Assembly: GCA_947493695.1 (NCBI GenBank)
Contig: CANLSF010000010.1
Span: 1 to 48,224, forward strand
DNA from: an uncultured Kiloniellaceae bacterium
GTDB lineage: Bacteria; Pseudomonadota; Alphaproteobacteria; Kiloniellales; Kiloniellaceae
Reading direction: 5' to 3'
DNA: 48,224 bases
The notes under the pieces are model-generated. The model did not search any database. It had not been told where the DNA came from and saw only the letters and a program-made list of their open reading frames with translations. The position numbers and the translations under genes are program-made. Shown here piece after piece: positions 45,089 to 48,224 of this stretch (its first letter is position 1; the number at the start of each line of letters is the position of its first letter).

Positions 45089-45979
45089 CTAGCGCGCGCC
45101 GGCAGCGCCGGGCGCATATCGCTGAAGGATATCTGCCATATCGCTGCCCAGATCCTCTCGGGCCAGCGCAAAAGCGATGTTGGCTTCCAGAAAGCCTGCC
45201 TTGCTGCCGCAGTCAAAGCGCGTGCCGCTGAAACGTAGGCCATGGAATGGAATCCGGTCGATTGTTCGGGCCATGGCATCGGTGAGCTGGATCTCGTTTC
45301 CGGCACCACGCTCCTGTCGCTCAAGCTCATCGAACACTTCAGGCTGAAGAATATAACGTCCAATGATGGAGAGGGTTGAAGGCGCAACCTCGGGATCGGG
45401 TTTTTCGACCAGGCCTTTTGCCTTCGCCAGAGAACCGTTGTCCTCGACCACGTCCAGGATACCGTAGCGCTTGGTATGTTCCTTGGGAACATCCATGACC
45501 GCGACCAGATTGCCGCCGATCGGCTCATGCGCCTCAACCATCTGCTTCAAGCAGGGTGTGTTCGCCTGTACCAGATCGTCAGCCAGCAGGACCGCAAAGG
45601 GCTCGTTACCCACCAGATTGCGCGCGCACCATACTGCGTGCCCCAGGCCCAAAGGCTCTTGCTGGCGCGTGTAGCAAACCTTTCCGGGGGCTGCGAGCAG
45701 ATCGGCGATCAACTCCAGCTCCGCGGTCTTCCCGCGACCCGAAAGCGTATCTTCAAGTTCCTGACTGCGATCAAAGTGATCCTCTATCGAGGCCTTGCCG
45801 CGCCCGGTGACGAAGATAAATTCTTCGATCCCGGCCTCGCGCGCTTCTTCGACCGCATACTGAATCAATGGCTTATCGACCACCGGCAGCATTTCTTTCG
45901 GCATGGCTTTGGTCGCAGGCAAAAACCGCGTCCCAAGGCCACCAACAGGAAAAATAGCCTTACGCACCCTAGCGTTCAT
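45089..45979 (-). CDS. galU: UTP-glucose-1-phosphate uridylyltransferase
   Basis: The 296-residue nucleotidyltransferase has the UTP-binding motif FPVGGLGTRFLPATKAMPKEML (here given as GGLGTRFLPATKAMPKE) and then VVDKPLIQY. It also has GLGHAVWCARN in the middle and the FDCGSKAGFLEANI segment near the end. It makes UDP-glucose, directly feeding the following ugd gene. The three genes galU-ugd-manB form a small nucleotide-sugar unit. Confidence 0.97.
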   Translation of the reverse strand: MNARVRKAIFPVGGLGTRFLPATKAMPKEMLPVVDKPLIQYAVEEAREAGIEEFIFVTGRGKASIEDHFDRSQELEDTLSGRGKTAELELIADLLAAPGKVCYTRQQEPLGLGHAVWCARNLVGNEPFAVLLADDLVQANTPCLKQMVEAHEPIGGNLVAVMDVPKEHTKRYGILDVVEDNGSLAKAKGLVEKPDPEVAPSTLSIIGRYILQPEVFDELERQERGAGNEIQLTDAMARTIDRIPFHGLRFSGTRFDCGSKAGFLEANIAFALAREDLGSDMADILQRYAPGAAGAR

Positions 45980-46129
45980 CGGATTGCAGACCTTTGGATT
46001 ATTGAATGATGGGGCTCAAAATTAGCCGTAGCTGTACTGTGAAACGTTGTAATGCCATAGCGTTAATAACGTGACAACAGCCGTAGACAGACTATTGCCC
46101 GTCAAACTGCTCCAACAAGACTGAAATTG

Positions 46130-46882
46130 TTAATTTTTAATGAGGACATCCTTGGCCCGATTGATCTGTGCAGCCAGAAAATTGGAGCCCCCATGATCGG
46201 GATGAATTTTCTGCAGCAAACGGCGATGAGCCTCGCGAATTTCCTGATTTGTTGCCCCCGGCTCCAGTCCGAGGATCTCGTACGCCTGCTGAGGGCTCAT
46301 GCTGCCGCCTGGTGGCGCTTCGGCCTTGTCGCCTCCACTACTGCTCCGCCCCCAACCGCTTCTGTCCTCTGAAGCGCCGCTTTCATCCCCAAGGTCGTCC
46401 TGCCAGTCAGGCCCGAGGCGGCGATTGAGATAGCTCTCGAGGACCGAGGCCGACTCAGCATCGATGACAGTCTCCTGCCAAAGTTGCAGAAGCTCCTCAG
46501 GAGACAGGTCATCCAGGACACGTCCAGCAAAACTTCCCTCAAGGACATCGCCACTCAGACCGCCACTATCATGGTCCAGGGTCATCCTGAAATAGCGGGT
46601 GACGACCTCCGAAGTCTGCCCAGGTTGCGGCCCCACCGCAGCTTTAAAGCGGTTTTTAGCCGCCCGAATGCGGGAGTAAACAGTCCAAAGTAAAAATGCC
46701 ACGGCAAGTAACAGCCCCGGACGACCGATCAAAAAAGCCAGGAGTGCAATTGCCGCAACACCGCCAATGGCTATGACAGGCAGAACCTTCACCAGGGTCT
46801 TCGGGTCGGCGGTACTGTACCACTTAATCAGAAGCAGCAGACCCGCCAGCGTACATAAACCGAGAACAAAATAACCGATCAC
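46130..46882 (-). CDS. Membrane protein with C-terminal J domain
   Basis: The 250-residue protein has three hydrophobic segments in its first 75 residues (near 2-20, 35-50 and 53-68). A charged central region follows, and the C-terminal J domain carries HPD at residues 227-229. The domain is short at its end, like the Pam18/Tim14-type J proteins. The HPD should stimulate an Hsp70 (DnaK) at the membrane. The start is GTG. It follows the VWA-like gene by seven bases, so the two are probably cotranscribed; this pair may act together. Confidence 0.88.
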   Translation of the reverse strand: MIGYFVLGLCTLAGLLLLIKWYSTADPKTLVKVLPVIAIGGVAAIALLAFLIGRPGLLLAVAFLLWTVYSRIRAAKNRFKAAVGPQPGQTSEVVTRYFRMTLDHDSGGLSGDVLEGSFAGRVLDDLSPEELLQLWQETVIDAESASVLESYLNRRLGPDWQDDLGDESGASEDRSGWGRSSSGGDKAEAPPGGSMSPQQAYEILGLEPGATNQEIREAHRRLLQKIHPDHGGSNFLAAQINRAKDVLIKN

Positions 46883-46889
46883 GTCCGGA

Positions 46890-47663
46890 TCACTTTACTT
46901 GATGCGTCAATTGCAGAACGGGCCCACCCGCTTTCCGACTGTAATCCACCAGAGCGCGACGGCCGCCCGCGGCGTAAACAGCGACTGCGGCCAGCAGCTC
47001 CTTCAACTGACGGGCACTGGAAGCGTCGAAAGAACAATAGGCACCACCGGAAAGCCGGGCAATCTGTTGAAAAGCGTTGGCCGCAATCGGATCAAACCCT
47101 TCGTGGAACATGAAGCAGGGCACGCCCAGAACACCCAGCTCACCGGCAAGATGCCCCAGGTGGTCGATATCCTCTTCGACCGCGTCGCCGACAAAGACCA
47201 ACGCGCCCACCTTCTTCTTCCGGGTTTCGTCAACGGCACGCTTCAGAACCTTGCCGATCTGTGTGTGACCGGCGAAACAGGACACCGATGTCATTCGGCG
47301 CAACAACTCTTCTGAATTCGCGATCCAGCTCGACGCCTTGCACTCACCAAAGCCACGATAAAACACAAGCTGGATTTCCAGACCGCCGAGAGCACTGGTT
47401 TCCCGGAACATTTCACCCTGAATATGGCAGGCCTGATCCCAACTCGGCTGGCGGCTCGCCGTCGCATCCATGGCAAACATCAGTCTACCGCGGCCCTCTC
47501 CGGAGGTGGGCGCCGCGGTCTGCGCAACCTTTTTCAGAAACGCATCGACGTCTGACCCGGACGAGCGCGTCGCCTGCGGCTGAGCCACATCCGATGAGCC
47601 TTTTCTTCTGTCCGGAGATCGGGCGTCGCCGGAACGGCTCGGAGTCTTTCTGTCAGCGGTCAT
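46890..47663 (-). CDS. VWA-like domain protein
   Basis: The 257-residue protein has a basic, low-complexity first 50 residues. A von Willebrand A-like domain follows, with a MIDAS-type DATAS motif after LMFAMDA. A C-terminal stretch has VGALVFVGDAVEEDID and a Gly-Gly-Ala-Tyr turn. No signal peptide, so it is cytoplasmic. This family sits beside J-domain membrane proteins in Alphaproteobacteria, but its role is not defined. It lies directly upstream of the J-domain gene. Confidence 0.82.
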   Translation of the reverse strand: MTADRKTPSRSGDARSPDRRKGSSDVAQPQATRSSGSDVDAFLKKVAQTAAPTSGEGRGRLMFAMDATASRQPSWDQACHIQGEMFRETSALGGLEIQLVFYRGFGECKASSWIANSEELLRRMTSVSCFAGHTQIGKVLKRAVDETRKKKVGALVFVGDAVEEDIDHLGHLAGELGVLGVPCFMFHEGFDPIAANAFQQIARLSGGAYCSFDASSARQLKELLAAVAVYAAGGRRALVDYSRKAGGPVLQLTHQVK

Positions 47664-47771
47664 ATTCAGGCGATCCTAACACTCATTAGGTAGGTTCACC
47701 CCTTTGAGAATCCAGAGGTAATAATTCCTCTCGGCCATTGAACAGCGGTTTCCAGACGATAAGCCCTCAAC

Positions 47772-48224
47772 CTAAGCTTCGCTTGCAGCTTCAGCCTCTT
47801 CCATCACTGCTGCGCCACTGGCGGCTCTCATACTCTCCCCGGCTGTGGCAGCGACCTGTGCAATCTGCGTGACACCGGCGTCCGATGCTGCCGCTTCGCC
47901 GGACTCGCCATTTTTTTCGTCCACGTGGCCGGGTAGGTTCAAAACTTCCAGGAGCTGACGAAGTTCCTGACGTGCGGCAACATGACTCAGGCTCATGCTC
48001 ATGGTTGCATCGCCTTTCGAATCCCCCAGATCCAGCAACGTCAGACCTTTCGGAAAAAGCTCGCGAAAAACCACCCGTTCACCGAAGCCCGGCGCAGTCC
48101 GGAACCGCAAGCGCTTTGAAAGCTGCTCCAACAACTGGCCGATATCTTTCTTGTTCCGTGCGTTGATATGAGACAAACGGTTGCGCATGACGATCCAATC
48201 CATCGGCGGAAGCCGATCCATGGC
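47772..48224 (-). CDS. mipZ: Division-plane positioning ATPase MipZ, C-terminal part
   Basis: The gene runs off the right edge; only the last 150 residues are seen. The segment DWIVMRNRLSHINARNKKDIG, quoted as DWIVMRNRLS and ARNKKDIGQLLEQLS, and then GFGERVVFRELFPKGLTLLDL are characteristic of MipZ. MipZ is the ParA-type gradient former that keeps FtsZ away from the poles. The Walker motifs lie outside the window. The final 60 residues are Ala/Glu-rich and probably disordered, longer than in Caulobacter MipZ. Confidence 0.9.
   Translation of the reverse strand, partial: AMDRLPPMDWIVMRNRLSHINARNKKDIGQLLEQLSKRLRFRTAPGFGERVVFRELFPKGLTLLDLGDSKGDATMSMSLSHVAARQELRQLLEVLNLPGHVDEKNGESGEAAASDAGVTQIAQVAATAGESMRAASGAAVMEEAEAASEA

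Overview
The window is from an alphaproteobacterium, probably a marine or aquatic Rhodospirillales/Kiloniellales-like lineage. This rests on a partial mipZ, a PHA phasin, an Anbu proteasome homologue, a SqrR/BigR-type persulfide regulator, an FnrL-type box and the gene style; the genus cannot be fixed from the sequence. No phage, IS element, CRISPR array or rRNA was seen. One tRNA (Lys-CUU) is present.

Accessory half (1-25 kb). Bases 1-3840 hold the 3' end of an acidic, repeat-containing protein followed by a type I secretion ABC exporter and its membrane fusion protein: a cargo-plus-exporter locus. Bases 3859-10457 (minus strand) are a tightly packed seven-gene operon: substrate-binding protein, ABC ATPase and permease of the NitT/TauT type, an FAD oxidoreductase, a class III CoA transferase, an enoyl-CoA hydratase and a 7Fe ferredoxin. 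A divergent LysR regulator follows. This looks like uptake and CoA-dependent breakdown of an unidentified organic acid. Bases 11.6-16.4 kb are a patchwork: a short-chain-dehydrogenase tail remnant, a coiled-coil membrane protein, mtgA, a persulfide-sensor-like ArsR protein, a PAS-fold protein, an unknown membrane-anchored protein and a cupredoxin. Bases 17.0-25.0 kb form a second catabolic island: a TRAP transporter, an Asp/Glu-racemase-fold protein without its catalytic cysteines, a tandem EthD-like protein, an opine-dehydrogenase-like enzyme, a 3-hydroxyacyl-CoA-dehydrogenase-like enzyme and a HisC-like aminotransferase.

Core half (25-48 kb). A small cytochrome c under a perfect FNR-type box and tRNA-Lys lead into the rod-shape cluster mreB-mreC-mreD-mrdA-rodA. 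Branched-chain amino acid synthesis follows (ilvI-ilvH-ilvC), with a strongly structured leader and a candidate leader peptide before ilvI. Next come miaA, serB, a phasin and a lone Anbu peptidase that diverge from a region rich in TGC/GCA palindromes, a lipoprotein and a SPOR-tailed D,D-carboxypeptidase. The sugar-nucleotide set pgm/manB-ugd-galU follows, then a membrane J-domain protein, a VWA-like protein and the C-terminal part of mipZ.

No clearly new defence or mobile system was found. The best candidates for undescribed biology are the two catabolic islands, the cysteine-less racemase homologue, the ilvI leader, the phasin/Anbu regulatory region and the hairpin-led membrane protein at 15.2 kb.
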